NCBI RefSeq assembly: GCF_030268965.1
Contig: NZ_BSSE01000017.1
Span: 1-64,000 of the forward strand
Length of the DNA: 64,000 bases
DNA from: Microtetraspora sp. NBRC 16547
Lineage (GTDB): Bacteria > Actinomycetota > Actinomycetes > Streptosporangiales > Streptosporangiaceae
Direction of reading: 5' to 3'
How positions within the stretch are numbered: the first letter of the stretch is position 1; every line of letters begins with the position of its first letter. The notes under the pieces are model-generated. The model was given only the letters and a program-made list of their open reading frames with translations, was not told the DNA's origin and did not search any database. This document shows positions 8,609 to 17,401 of the stretch, one piece after another. The position numbers and the translations under genes were made by a program.

Positions 8609-8645
8609 TCCCGACGGACAGCGCCGACGAGCCGGGGCGGGATGG

Positions 8646-10616
8646 TCAGACCTTGGTGATGCGGACGGCGTCGGCGATGACGTAGCCCGTGGTGGAGGTC
8701 CACCGGCTCACGCCCACCACCTTGTACGTCCCGGCGGCGAGGGTGAACGTGCCGAGCGAGCGCCACTGGCCGCCGCCCGTGCGCTGGTCCACCGGCACCG
8801 TCTGGTTGCCGCCGCTCGCCGCCACGATGTACGGCGTCGCGCTGTTGTAGCCGGAGTTGGCCGGATACCAGACCTCCACGCGGTAGCTGCCCGCGCTGGG
8901 GATGGCCGCGGTGAACCAGGCCGGGTCGCTGGCGGCCACCGGGGTGGCGAAGCGGTAGTCGGCGCCGTACGCCTGGGAGGAGTAGGACGAGGTGCCCCAG
9001 GCGGAGCCGGCGGTGAAGGACGGATCGGAGTTGTCGACCACGACGCTGAACGCGCCGGAGGCCACCGTCTTGCCGGTGCTGGGCGCGCTCTCCTGCTGCC
9101 ACCGGTCGAGGGCGGTGATGTAGTAGGTGGCGGTGCCCCCGGGCGCGGTGTCGGTGTAGCTCGTCTGCCTGGTCGTCCCGAGCAGGTTGCGCGCGTCCGC
9201 GAAGAAGCACGGATCCGCCGTCGAGGGGGTGCCGTCGACCCGGTATACCGCGTACGAGGTCGGCGAGCCGGTGGCCTGCCAGGAGAGGGCGACGGCGTTC
9301 GACGTCCGGGTGGCCGAGGTGATCGTGGGGGCGGCGGGCGCGCTTCCGGTGCCGCGGGCGGGCAGCAGCGCCGGCTTGGAGTAGTGCGCGGAGGCGAGGG
9401 CGGAGAAGCCGCCGATCCGGTCCGCCTTGACGTCCTTGGCGCTGAAGTACACGTCGCCGGCGACCTCGGGGTGCTTCCTGTTCTCGTAGAGGTGGTTGCT
9501 GAGCTCGGCGGGATTCTGCCAGGCCGCGTCCTGCCCGCTCACGCCGACCCGGTAGGCGGCCTGGCCGACGACGAACTGGACGCCGGTCCCCTTGACGACG
9601 TCGGACCACCACGCGGTGAGCACGTCGTAGGCGGCGGGGGCGTACCCGATGTGCCAGTAGATCTGCGGCGCGATGTAGTCCACCCAGCCCTGCTTCACCC
9701 ATTGCCTGCTGTCGGCGTAGATGGCGTCGTAGGACTGCAGGCCCGACGTGCGGGAGCCGAGCGGGTCGGTGGAGGAGTTGCGCCAGATGCCGAACGGGCT
9801 GACGCCGAAGGCGAGCCACGGCTTGGCCGCGTGGATGCGCTGGTCCAGCTCGCGTACGAGCCGGTTGACGTTGTCGCGGCGCCAGTCGCCGATGTCGGAG
9901 AAGCCCCCGCCGTACCGGCTGTAGGTGGCGGCGTCGGGGATGGTCTCGCCGCTCACCGGATACGGGTAGAAGTAGTCATCAAGGTGGACGCCGTCGATGT
10001 CGTACCGGCTGACCGCGTCCATGATCGCGTCTTCGATGAAGGTGCGGACCTCCGGAATGCCGGGGTTGTAGTAGAGCTTGCCGCCGTAGGCGAAGCGCCA
10101 GTCGGGATGCTGCCGCGCCGGGTGGGTGGACACCAGCTTGGTCGGGTCGGCGTGGTTGGCGATCCGGTACGGGTTGAACCAGGCGTGCAGCTCCAGGTTG
10201 CGCGCGTGGGCCTCGGCGACCATGAACGCCAGGGGGTCGTAGCCGGGGTCGACGCCCTGGGTGCCGGTCAGCCACTGCGACCACGGCTCGTACGGCGAGG
10301 GCCAGAAGGCGTCGGCGGTCGGCCTGACCTGGATCATCACCGCGTTCATGCGCTTGCTGACGGCCAGGTCGAGCGAGGCGCGCAGCTCGGCCTGTTGCGC
10401 TGAGACGCTCAGGCCGGTCTTGCTGGGCCAGTCGATGTTGGCGACCGTGGAGATCCACATGGCGCGGAGCTGTCGCTTGGGAGTCGCGGGGTCGGTGGCG
10501 CAGGCCGCCGCCACGGCGGAGGTCATGGCGGAGGTGGGGATGACGAGGTTGACGATCGCGACGGTGAACACTGCCAGGAGGGTACGCAGAAGCGCGGTCA
10601 CGAAAGGAAGTTTCAA
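8646..10616 (-). CDS. secreted GHL10-family glycoside hydrolase with FN3 and golvesin-like domains
   Basis: 656 residues. The N-terminal hydrophobic segment and Ala-rich site are a Sec signal. Residues about 48-370 match the GHL10 family (RAMWISTVANIDWPS, MIQVRPTADAFWPS, DGVHLDDYFYPY), relatives of DigH, which cleaves denuded peptidoglycan glycans. An FN3-like domain follows (about 425-515). The C-terminal ~135 residues (DNSDPSFTAGSAWGTSSYSS onward) form a golvesin/Xly-CBD-type beta domain nearly identical to the end of the divergent amidase at 10807-12333. The predicted role is wall-glycan turnover outside the cell. The start is uncertain: the frame begins at a TTG without a clear ribosome site, with a GTG 15 bases later as an alternative. 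Confidence 0.8.
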   Translation of the reverse strand: MKLPFVTALLRTLLAVFTVAIVNLVIPTSAMTSAVAAACATDPATPKRQLRAMWISTVANIDWPSKTGLSVSAQQAELRASLDLAVSKRMNAVMIQVRPTADAFWPSPYEPWSQWLTGTQGVDPGYDPLAFMVAEAHARNLELHAWFNPYRIANHADPTKLVSTHPARQHPDWRFAYGGKLYYNPGIPEVRTFIEDAIMDAVSRYDIDGVHLDDYFYPYPVSGETIPDAATYSRYGGGFSDIGDWRRDNVNRLVRELDQRIHAAKPWLAFGVSPFGIWRNSSTDPLGSRTSGLQSYDAIYADSRQWVKQGWVDYIAPQIYWHIGYAPAAYDVLTAWWSDVVKGTGVQFVVGQAAYRVGVSGQDAAWQNPAELSNHLYENRKHPEVAGDVYFSAKDVKADRIGGFSALASAHYSKPALLPARGTGSAPAAPTITSATRTSNAVALSWQATGSPTSYAVYRVDGTPSTADPCFFADARNLLGTTRQTSYTDTAPGGTATYYITALDRWQQESAPSTGKTVASGAFSVVVDNSDPSFTAGSAWGTSSYSSQAYGADYRFATPVAASDPAWFTAAIPSAGSYRVEVWYPANSGYNSATPYIVAASGGNQTVPVDQRTGGGQWRSLGTFTLAAGTYKVVGVSRWTSTTGYVIADAVRITKV

Positions 10617-10806
10617 GACATTGCATTCTTAGCGCAATAGTCTTCACGCGATCGAGGGGCTCAAATCTTGCGGAGCCCGGATGCTCGGCATCTCCGGCAT
10701 CACTTAGGGCGAAAATTTTCATCTAACACAGATCGTTTGTCAATTATCGACATCGTGTCAGAAGTGCCATACGGTGCAGCCGTACCCCCGCGATCAGGAG
10801 CCCCCC
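10617..10806. promoter_or_regulatory. divergent promoter region of two wall-hydrolase genes
   Basis: The 190-bp spacer between two divergent secreted wall enzymes is AT-richer than its neighbours (10620-10650 and 10710-10760). It contains a six-bp hairpin GGGCTC/GAGCCC (10657-10678). Shared control of both genes is plausible. A c-di-AMP (ydaO) riboswitch was considered because these often precede wall hydrolases, but its conserved core could not be found. Confidence 0.45.
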
Positions 10807-12333
10807 ATGCCCCTCCCCCTCGCCCGATTAACTGCTCTCATCGCCTCCGCCATCGCCGCCCTCGTCGTCCTCGCCGGCCAGCCCGCGATGGCGGCCAAGG
10901 AGCTCCCGCTCCCGGCGGCGTTCGCCCGTGCGGCCGCCGCGCAGGACGTGCCGCAGGACCTGCTGGTCGCCGTCGCCTACGCCGAGACCCACCTGGACGC
11001 CCACGAAGGCAAGCCCAGCGCGAGCGGCGGCTACGGTGTCATGCACCTGGTCAGCAACCCCACGACCCACGCCCTGGAGAAGGCCGCCGAGCTGACCGGA
11101 CTGCCGGCCGGGAAGCTCCGCACCGACACCGAGGCCAACATCATGGGCGGCGCCGCCATGCTGCGCGCGTACGCCGATGAGCTCGGCCTCGACGAGGCGG
11201 CCAGGAAAGACGCCGGCCGCTGGTACCAGGCCGTCGCCAAGTACGGCAACGCGTCCACACCGGAGGTCGCCCGCCTCTACGCCGACGCCGTCTACGAGCA
11301 GCTCGGGCTCGGGATCGACACCCGCGGCGTCAGCGTCAAGCCGCAGGAGATCACCGCCGACCGCGGCGAGTACGCCAAGGCACGCGACCTGAACGCGGCG
11401 GTCGACCCGAACGCGGCGGCGGGCATACTCAGCGCCGACTATCCGCCCGCGAACTGGGTCGCGGCCAGTTCCAGCAACTACACGGCCTCCAGCCGTCCGT
11501 CGGCCTACGCCATCGACCGCGTGATCATCCACGTGACCCAGGGCTCGTACGCCGGCTCCATCTCCTGGTTCCAGAACCCCAGCGCCCAGGTCTCGGCCCA
11601 CTACGTGGTCAAGTCGTCGAACGGCGAGATCACGCAGATGGTCCGTGAGAAGGACGTCGCCTGGCACGCGGGCAACTGGAACTACAACACTCGCTCCATC
11701 GGCATCGAGCACGAGGGCTACATCAACGACGCCTCGTGGTTCACCGACGCCATGTACCGCGCCTCGGCGGCCCTGACCCGCGCCATCTGCGACAAGTACG
11801 GCATCCCGAAGGACCGCTCGCACATCATCGGCCACATCGAGGTCCCCGGCGCCACGCACACCGACCCCGGCCCGTACTGGAACTGGACCACGTACATGAA
11901 CTACGTGACCGGCGGCGGCACTCCCCCGTGGTCGGCCACGATCGACAACTCGAGCGCCGGGTTCTCGGCGAGCGCGAACTGGGGCACCTCGTCCTACTCC
12001 AGCCAGCGCTACGGCGCCGACTACCGCTTCGCCAACCCCGTGGCGGCCAGCGACCCGGCCTGGTACCAGGCCAGCATCCCCAGCGCCGGCACGTACAAGG
12101 TCGAGGTGTGGTACCCGGCCGACCCCGGCTACAACTCCTCGGCGCCCTACATCGTGGCGGCGTCGGGCGGTAACCAGACGGTCTACGTCGACCAACGCTC
12201 CGGCGGCGGCACGTGGCGCAGCCTGGGGACGTTCTCCCTCAACGCCGGCACGTACAACGCCGTCGGCGTCAGCCGCTGGACCTCGGGCACGGGCTACGTC
12301 ATCGCCGACGCCGTCCGTATTACGCGGGTCTGA
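10807..12333 (+). CDS. secreted N-acetylmuramoyl-L-alanine amidase with golvesin-like C-terminal domain
   Basis: 508 residues from ATG 10807, chosen because CAGGAG lies six bases upstream; a GTG start at 10774 has no such site. A Sec signal ends at about AMAAKE. Residues 30-200 are a helical region with QDVPQDLLVAVAYAETHLDA, reminiscent of lysozyme-like or transglycosylase helices. The amidase_2 (PGRP-like) domain at about 220-375 contains the zinc ligands expected around VIIHVTQG, SIGIEHEGY and GHIEVPGATHTDPG. The C-terminal domain (about 380-508) is almost the same as in the neighbouring GHL10 enzyme. It likely cleaves the amide between MurNAc and the stem peptide in the wall. Confidence 0.85.
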   Translation: MPLPLARLTALIASAIAALVVLAGQPAMAAKELPLPAAFARAAAAQDVPQDLLVAVAYAETHLDAHEGKPSASGGYGVMHLVSNPTTHALEKAAELTGLPAGKLRTDTEANIMGGAAMLRAYADELGLDEAARKDAGRWYQAVAKYGNASTPEVARLYADAVYEQLGLGIDTRGVSVKPQEITADRGEYAKARDLNAAVDPNAAAGILSADYPPANWVAASSSNYTASSRPSAYAIDRVIIHVTQGSYAGSISWFQNPSAQVSAHYVVKSSNGEITQMVREKDVAWHAGNWNYNTRSIGIEHEGYINDASWFTDAMYRASAALTRAICDKYGIPKDRSHIIGHIEVPGATHTDPGPYWNWTTYMNYVTGGGTPPWSATIDNSSAGFSASANWGTSSYSSQRYGADYRFANPVAASDPAWYQASIPSAGTYKVEVWYPADPGYNSSAPYIVAASGGNQTVYVDQRSGGGTWRSLGTFSLNAGTYNAVGVSRWTSGTGYVIADAVRITRV

Positions 12334-12345
12334 CACCCGTACGAA

Positions 12346-12420
12346 CTGTTCAACCTGTTCAACCTGTTCAACCTGTTCAACCTGTTCAACCTGTTTCAAC
12401 CTGTTTCAACCTGTTTCAAC
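12346..12420 (+). repeat. short tandem repeat, 5 x 9 bp then 3 x 10 bp
   Basis: Five exact copies of CTGTTCAAC (12346-12390) are followed by three copies of CTGTTTCAAC (12391-12420), directly after the amidase stop and directly before a terminator hairpin. The change from a 9- to a 10-bp unit suggests slipped-strand expansion of two variants. There are no spacers, so it is not a CRISPR array. Confidence 0.9.
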
Positions 12421-12421
12421 A

Positions 12422-12457
12422 GCACGGCCCGCGCCGGTCGCCCGGCGCGGGCCGTGC
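12422..12457 (+). terminator. rho-independent-type hairpin after amidase gene
   Basis: Perfect 14-bp G+C stem (GCACGGCCCGCGCC with its complement) and an 8-base loop. There is no U-run, as is usual in actinomycetes. It separates the amidase gene from the ricin-like gene. Confidence 0.75.
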
Positions 12458-12575
12458 CGCGTTTCCGCCGCAAGAACGTGTCGTTACTTTAAGTAGTGGT
12501 CAATGTGCTGTAAGTAAAGAGTCGAGGCTGCCTCACGCAACACCCGTCTCATCAGTCCAGAAGATCGGAGTCTTC

Positions 12576-13130
12576 ATGCGACCAGCCGCGACCACTGCGA
12601 CCACGACCGTCCGACGCCCCCGAGCCGCCACCCTGGCAGTGCTCACGGTCCTCGCCCTGGCCCCCGGCGTCGGCACCTCCCTGGCCGCGGGCTCGACCGG
12701 GCACCCGGCCACCAAGGCGGGAAGGGCGGGCACCGGCTACTGCCTGGACAGTGGCGGGGACAACTCCCAGATCAAGGTCCGCGCCTACCAGTGGGGCGAC
12801 TGCACCAACCCCTCAGCGAACCTGAAGTGGGTCATCCAGAACGGCCAGATCAAGAACGCCGCCACCGGCTACTGCCTGGACAGCGGCGGGGACAACTCCC
12901 AGATGAAGGTGCCCGCCTACCTGTGGCGCGACTGCACCAACCCCTCAGCGAACCTGAAGTGGGTCATCCAGAACGGCCAGATCAAGAACGCCGCCACCGG
13001 CTACTGCCTGGACAGCGGCGGGGACAACTCCCAGATCAAGGTCCCCGCCTACCTGTGGCGCGACTGCACCAACCCCTCAGCGAACCTGAAGTGGGTCATC
13101 CAGAACGGCCAGATCAAGAACGTGGGCTGA
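12576..13130 (+). CDS. secreted ricin-type (CBM13-like) triple-repeat protein
   Basis: 184 residues. The ATG at 12576 has CGGAG five bases upstream. A long basic N-terminus plus hydrophobic core ending near SLAAG is a Sec signal. The rest is three nearly identical 44-residue repeats, each TGYCLDSGGDN, then WxDCTNPSANLKW and IQNGQIKN. Each holds two cysteines and a Q/K-W motif of the kind seen in ricin B-type beta-trefoil lectins. A full beta-trefoil is normally about 130 residues of three divergent subdomains; here the subdomains are near copies (repeats 2 and 3 differ at one residue). Predicted extracellular carbohydrate binder with no catalytic domain. Confidence 0.75.
   Translation: MRPAATTATTTVRRPRAATLAVLTVLALAPGVGTSLAAGSTGHPATKAGRAGTGYCLDSGGDNSQIKVRAYQWGDCTNPSANLKWVIQNGQIKNAATGYCLDSGGDNSQMKVPAYLWRDCTNPSANLKWVIQNGQIKNAATGYCLDSGGDNSQIKVPAYLWRDCTNPSANLKWVIQNGQIKNVG
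12732..13127 (+). repeat. three 132-bp in-frame tandem repeats
   Basis: Units begin at 12732, 12864 and 12996 with an exact 132-bp (44-codon) period and differ at only a few positions. They make up the mature part of the ricin-like protein. Conservation of synonymous positions indicates recent duplication or continuing homogenisation. Confidence 0.9.
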
Positions 13131-13183
13131 CACAGGCCCGGGCCCGGATCGACCTTCGCGGGCCGATCCGGGCCATCGGGCCG

Positions 13184-13214
13184 ACCGCCTCACTCGGCAC
13201 CGCCGAGTGAGGCG
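13184..13214. terminator. bidirectional hairpin between convergent genes
   Basis: Perfect 14-bp stem CCGCCTCACTCGGC with its complement around a 3-base loop, between the ricin-like gene and the convergent TetR gene. It is suited to terminate both. Confidence 0.75.
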
Positions 13215-13289
13215 GCAGCCGCGCCCCCTACGGATCGGGCGGCGATCGGGCGGCACAGTCAAGGCCGACGCCCCCTTCTACGGCCACGT

Positions 13290-13973
13290 TCACCCCGGAA
13301 CCGCTCGGCCGGCCTCCCCTTCATGGTCATGCGTCCGGCCGCCCAGCTGGGCCCGTAGCCCCGCCAGCAGCGCGACCAGCCCGAGCTCGAAGGCCGAGTC
13401 GGCCCGGCCGGAGGTGGGGGTGGCCTGGACGGCGGCGGCGAGGCGCGGGTGGCGGGTGGCGTCGGCGGACAGGTCGATCATCTCCTCGGGAGCCGCGAGG
13501 TCGAGCGCCGAGCCGAGGATGAAGGCCTCCAGCGTGGTGAGGATCCAGATGACCTGGTCGGAGCGCCAGCCCGCGTCCTCCAACGAGGCCACCACCAGCT
13601 CGTATTGGTCCAGCACCTCAGAGGTACGCACGGGTGTGGTGGCCAGCAGCTTGACCGTGTTGGGGTGTTCGGCGAACACGGCCCGGTAGGAACGCGCCCA
13701 CTCCGCCAACACCTGGTCCCACGTCAGGCGGCCCAGGGGCGACCAGTCCATCTCCGCCGCGAGCAGGATGCGCACACCGTGGACCACCTGCTCTCGGCTG
13801 TCGACGTGGTTGTACAGCGAAGGCATCCGCACGCCGAGCGCTTTGGCCAGCCTGACCAGGCTGAATGCCTCGATTCCCTCCCCGTCGATGAGGTCGAGGG
13901 CGGCCCGATAGATGGCTTCGGCGCTCAGAATCGCGCGGCGGGGGCGGCCCGCCGGTCTGGTGTGCCTGCTCAT
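13290..13973 (-). CDS. TetR-family regulator (TetR_C-type)
   Basis: 227 residues. The N-terminal helix-turn-helix (about 15-62: AIYRAALDLIDGEGIEAFSL, then LAKALGVRMPSLYNHV) matches the TetR DNA-binding domain. The ligand domain begins LLAAEMDW and resembles the tetracycline-repressor-like C-terminal class. It is divergent from the permease/flavoenzyme/amidohydrolase operon with an 87-bp spacer. That spacer contains a perfect 7-2-7 palindrome (14038-14053) just upstream of the permease ribosome site, so local repression of that operon is likely. The ligand may be the transported amine or a product, by inference only. Confidence 0.85.
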   Translation of the reverse strand: MSRHTRPAGRPRRAILSAEAIYRAALDLIDGEGIEAFSLVRLAKALGVRMPSLYNHVDSREQVVHGVRILLAAEMDWSPLGRLTWDQVLAEWARSYRAVFAEHPNTVKLLATTPVRTSEVLDQYELVVASLEDAGWRSDQVIWILTTLEAFILGSALDLAAPEEMIDLSADATRHPRLAAAVQATPTSGRADSAFELGLVALLAGLRAQLGGRTHDHEGEAGRAVPG

Positions 13974-14037
13974 GACATAGCCAGATTAAGGGTCTTCCCA
14001 GCGAGATGAGAGGGAGCTACTCTTCCCCAAAACTACA

Positions 14038-14053
14038 CCCTAAAGTTTTAGGG
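14038..14053. promoter_or_regulatory. operator-like palindrome CCCTAAA-GT-TTTAGGG
   Basis: Perfect 7-bp arms around GT, ending eight bases before the permease ATG, so a bound repressor would cover the ribosome site (AGGGAG, 14050-14055) and probably the promoter. A second AAAACT/AGTTTT pair is interleaved. It lies between the divergent TetR and permease genes, the usual place for a TetR operator. Confidence 0.65.
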
Positions 14054-14060
14054 AGATCCA

Positions 14061-15494
14061 ATGTCCCCACCCCCCGCCCTGGAACGCGATGCCATCGGCA
14101 CCTGGGACCTGGTGTTCTTCGTGGTCGCCGCCGCGGCGCCGCTCACCGTCATGGCCGGTATCGCCCCCATCGGCCTGGCCGTCGCCGGGCCCGGCGCGGT
14201 CTCCGGATATCTCATCGCCGGACTGGCCCTGTTGCTCTTCTCCGTCGGCTTCACCTCGATGAGCCGGCACATCAAGAACGCCGGAGCCTTCTACGCGTAC
14301 ATCGCCGAGGGCCTCGGCAAGCCCGCCGGCGTCGGCGCGGCGCTGGTCGCGCTGATCTCCTACAACGGCATCGGCATCGGCCTGTACGGCGCGTTCGGGT
14401 TCTTCGCCGCCACCACCGTCGCCGACCTGACCGGGCTCGACCTGCCCTGGTGGGCCTGGGCGCTGGCGGGGGTCGCGCTGGTCTGGTTCCTGGGCTTCCG
14501 CCGGGTCACGGTCAGCGCCAAGGTCCTCGGCTACGCGCTGCTGGCCGAGGTGCTCGTCCTGGTCGTGCTCGCCATCGCCGTGCTGGTCAAGGGCGGACCC
14601 GAGGGGTTCAGCATGGCGTCCTTCGCCCCGAGCAACGTCTTCACCGGCGGCCTCGCCGGGGCGCTGGCGGTCACCTTCGGCGCCTTCATCGGCTTCGAGG
14701 CGACCGCGATCTACGGCGAGGAGGTTAGGAACGCCGGACGCGCCGTGCGCCGCGCCACCTAAATCGCCGTCGGTTTCCTCGCCCTCTTCTACACGTTCAT
14801 CGCCTGGATCGTGGTCACCGCCTACGGCCCGAGCATGATCGGCGCCACGGCCGCGGAGAACCCCGCGCTCGTCTTCACCGCCACCGGCGATTACGTGGGC
14901 ACGCTGGCGGTCGACGTGATGAACATCCTGATCGTCACCAGCTCGTTCGCCGCGGTCCTGGCCTTCCACAACGCGGCCAACCGCTACTTCTACGCGCTGG
15001 GTCGCGAGCGCGTGCTGCCCTCGGCGTTCGCCCTCGTCCACCCGCGTACGCATTCGCCCTGGGTGGGAGGGGTGGTCGGCACGGCCCTGGCCGTGGTCGT
15101 CGTCATCGCTTTCGCGGTGGCCGGCCTCGACCCCTTCACCAACCTGCTGGTCTGGCTCAACACGCCGGGCGTCATCGGGATCATGGCGCTCCAGGCGCTG
15201 TGCTCCTTCGCCGTCGCGGGCTTCTACCGGAAGCGCGCCGACCTGCCCGGCAGCACCTGGGTCCGGCTGATCGCCCCCCTCCTTGGCGGGCTCGCCCTGA
15301 CCGCCGCCTCCTGGCTGGCGGTGACCCACGTCGACCTGCTCACCGGGGCCGGTGCGACCACCAATCTGATCCTTCTCCTCCCCCTTCCCCTCATCTTCCT
15401 GGTGGGCGTGCTGCTGGCTATGCGGCTGCGTGCCGCCGACCCGAACGCCTACGCACTACTCGCAACCACCGACGTCGAGGAGACGACAGCATGA
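14061..15494 (+). pseudogene. APC-family amino acid/polyamine permease with in-frame stop
   Basis: One reading frame of 477 codons plus stop covers a complete APC permease: N-terminal DLVFFVVAAAAPLTVMAGI, about 12 hydrophobic segments, and a C-terminus running to 15494. Codon 234 (14760-14762) is TAA, in a position where relatives read a tyrosine-like residue (RRAT-stop-IAVGFLALF). One base change, such as TAC or TAT to TAA, explains it. Both flanking halves keep the same frame and codon bias, so the event is recent or a sequencing error. A GTG at 14811 could restart the second half, but half a permease should not work. The gene overlaps the next by ATGA, so the stop may also reduce downstream expression. 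Confidence 0.8.
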
Positions 15495-17401
15495 CCCGCT
15501 CTGACTGGTCCGACGAAGAACTTGGAATGCGCCGCCGGATCACCCGCCGCGACTTCCTGGACGGGGTCGCGGTCTCCGTCGGCGCGCTCGCCGCGGGATC
15601 ACTTCTCGGGGGTACGGCGTCGGCCGACAGCCGCGGGACGTACTACCCGCCGGCCCTCACCGGCATGCGGGGCAGCCACGACGGTGCCTTCGAGGTCGCG
15701 CACGCCCTCCGCGACGGCACCTTCTGGGACAACGCGGGCAGCCCCGACTCCACGGGTGAGAGCTACGACCTGGTGGTGGTGGGCGCCGGGATCAGCGGAC
15801 TCTCGGCCGCGCATTTCTACCTGCGCGACGTCGACCCGCGGGCGAGGATCCTGATCCTCGATCCGCACGATGACTTCGGCGGGCACGCCAAGCGCAACGA
15901 GTTCCAGGTCGGCGGCAGGACGCTGATCGGCTACGGCGGGTCGCAGTCGATCGACACGCCCAGCGCCTATCCGGCCGAAGCCGCCCAACTGCTCACCGAC
16001 GTGGGCATCGACGTGCAGAAGTTCACCACCTACTACGACGGGAGCTTCTACCGCCGCAACGGCGCCGGCGGCCGGGCGGTGTTCTTCGCCAAGGAGCAGT
16101 GGGGGCGCGACCACCTCGCCAAGGGAAGCTCGGCCGCCCAGCTCCTGGCCGACGCGCCCATGGACGACGAGGCCAAACGCCTGCTCATCGAGGTGCTCAG
16201 CGGGGGGAAGGACTACCTGCCGGGCCTGACGCCCGAGCAGAAGCTGGAGCGGCTGCGGCAGATCAGCTACGGCACCTACCTGAGCCAGGTGGTCGGGCTG
16301 ACCGGCGACGCCTACCGCTACCTGGAGGGCTCGACCCTCGGCGGGGCCGGGGTCAACGTCGACCAGTTCCCGGCGCTGGACGCCGCCGCCCTGGGCTACT
16401 CCGGCACGTCCGGGCTCGGGCTGGACTTCTCGGGCGGGCCGTGGCCCGGGCTGAGCAAGACGGGTCAACGGTTCTGGGGTCACAAGGATCCCTACATCTT
16501 CCACTTCCCGGACGGCAACGCCTCCGTCGCCCGCGCGCTGGTGCGCAAGCTGAACCCGCGGGCGCTGCCGGGCTCCACGATGGAGGACCTGGTCACCTCC
16601 CCGTGCGACTACAGGAAGCTCGACAACCCCGGCTCCCGCACCAGGATCCGGCTGAACAGCACCGTCGTCCTCGCCAAGCACCGCCCCGACGGCAAGACGC
16701 TCGACGTCTCCTACGTCCAGGGCGGCAGGCTCTACTCGGTGCGCGCCGGCGGCGTCGTGCTGGCCTGCTGGAACGCGATGATCCCGCACATCGCGCCCGA
16801 CCTGTCCGCCGAGCAGAAGGCGGCCGGCCACCAGGCGGTCAAGTACCCGCTCATCTACGCCAACGTCGCGCTCACCAATTGGAGGGCCTGGCAGCGGCTC
16901 GGCGCCTCCGGCATCTCCTTCCCCGGCGGTTTCTGGAAGAGCGCTTCCCTGGACTTCCCCGTGAGCATGGGCGGGTACCGCTTCTCCTCCGGACCCGACG
17001 ACCCGATCATCGTCCACTTCGAGACGGCCCTCACCAAACCGGGACTGAACCCTCAGGCGGGGGCCAAGGCCGGTCGAGGCCAACTCGCCCGCACCCCGTT
17101 CGCCGACCTCGAACGCTCCATCCGCGACATGCTCGCGCGCAGTCTGAGCCCGTACGGCTTCGACCCCGCCGCCGACATCGCCGGCCTGACCACGAACCGG
17201 TGGGCGCACGGCTTCGCGCGCTACTACGGCCTGCCGTTCGACGCCGCGTTCTGGCCGGCCGGCCCGACACCTGCCGACATCATCGGCACACCCGCCGGCC
17301 GCATCACCGTGGCCACGACCGACCAGGCCAACCACGGCTTCGTGGACGGCGCCATCGAATCCGCCTATCGGGCGATCCAGCACCTGGGAGGGTATCTGTG
17401 A
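15491..17401 (+). CDS. Tat-exported spermidine-dehydrogenase-like FAD oxidoreductase (operonic copy)
   Basis: 636 residues. The N-terminus SDEELGMRRRITRRDFLDG is the same hallmark as the paralogue at 4474-6333, followed by a Tat-type hydrophobic stretch. The FAD motif YDLVVVGAGISGLSA is at about 95, with family motifs GYGGSQSID and FHFPDGNASVARALVR. The start is the ATG at 15491, overlapping the permease stop (ATGA). The stop overlaps the amidohydrolase GTG (GTGA). Placement between an APC permease and an amidohydrolase suggests uptake and oxidative breakdown of an amine or amide; the substrate is not visible in sequence. It is more diverged from the solo copy than a recent duplication would be. 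Confidence 0.8.
   Translation: MTRSDWSDEELGMRRRITRRDFLDGVAVSVGALAAGSLLGGTASADSRGTYYPPALTGMRGSHDGAFEVAHALRDGTFWDNAGSPDSTGESYDLVVVGAGISGLSAAHFYLRDVDPRARILILDPHDDFGGHAKRNEFQVGGRTLIGYGGSQSIDTPSAYPAEAAQLLTDVGIDVQKFTTYYDGSFYRRNGAGGRAVFFAKEQWGRDHLAKGSSAAQLLADAPMDDEAKRLLIEVLSGGKDYLPGLTPEQKLERLRQISYGTYLSQVVGLTGDAYRYLEGSTLGGAGVNVDQFPALDAAALGYSGTSGLGLDFSGGPWPGLSKTGQRFWGHKDPYIFHFPDGNASVARALVRKLNPRALPGSTMEDLVTSPCDYRKLDNPGSRTRIRLNSTVVLAKHRPDGKTLDVSYVQGGRLYSVRAGGVVLACWNAMIPHIAPDLSAEQKAAGHQAVKYPLIYANVALTNWRAWQRLGASGISFPGGFWKSASLDFPVSMGGYRFSSGPDDPIIVHFETALTKPGLNPQAGAKAGRGQLARTPFADLERSIRDMLARSLSPYGFDPAADIAGLTTNRWAHGFARYYGLPFDAAFWPAGPTPADIIGTPAGRITVATTDQANHGFVDGAIESAYRAIQHLGGYL

Noticed and set aside
10617-10806. 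Possible c-di-AMP riboswitch before the wall-hydrolase genes
   Set aside because: Only a short GGGCTC/GAGCCC hairpin was seen; the conserved ydaO core could not be located.
10828-12399. Long minus-strand ORF with repeated VEQ codons at its start
   Set aside because: It is the antisense of the amidase gene and its first codons are the CTGTTCAAC repeat; no ribosome site or family features.
12346-12420. Repeat array considered as CRISPR
   Set aside because: Units of 9-10 bp without spacers and no cas genes.
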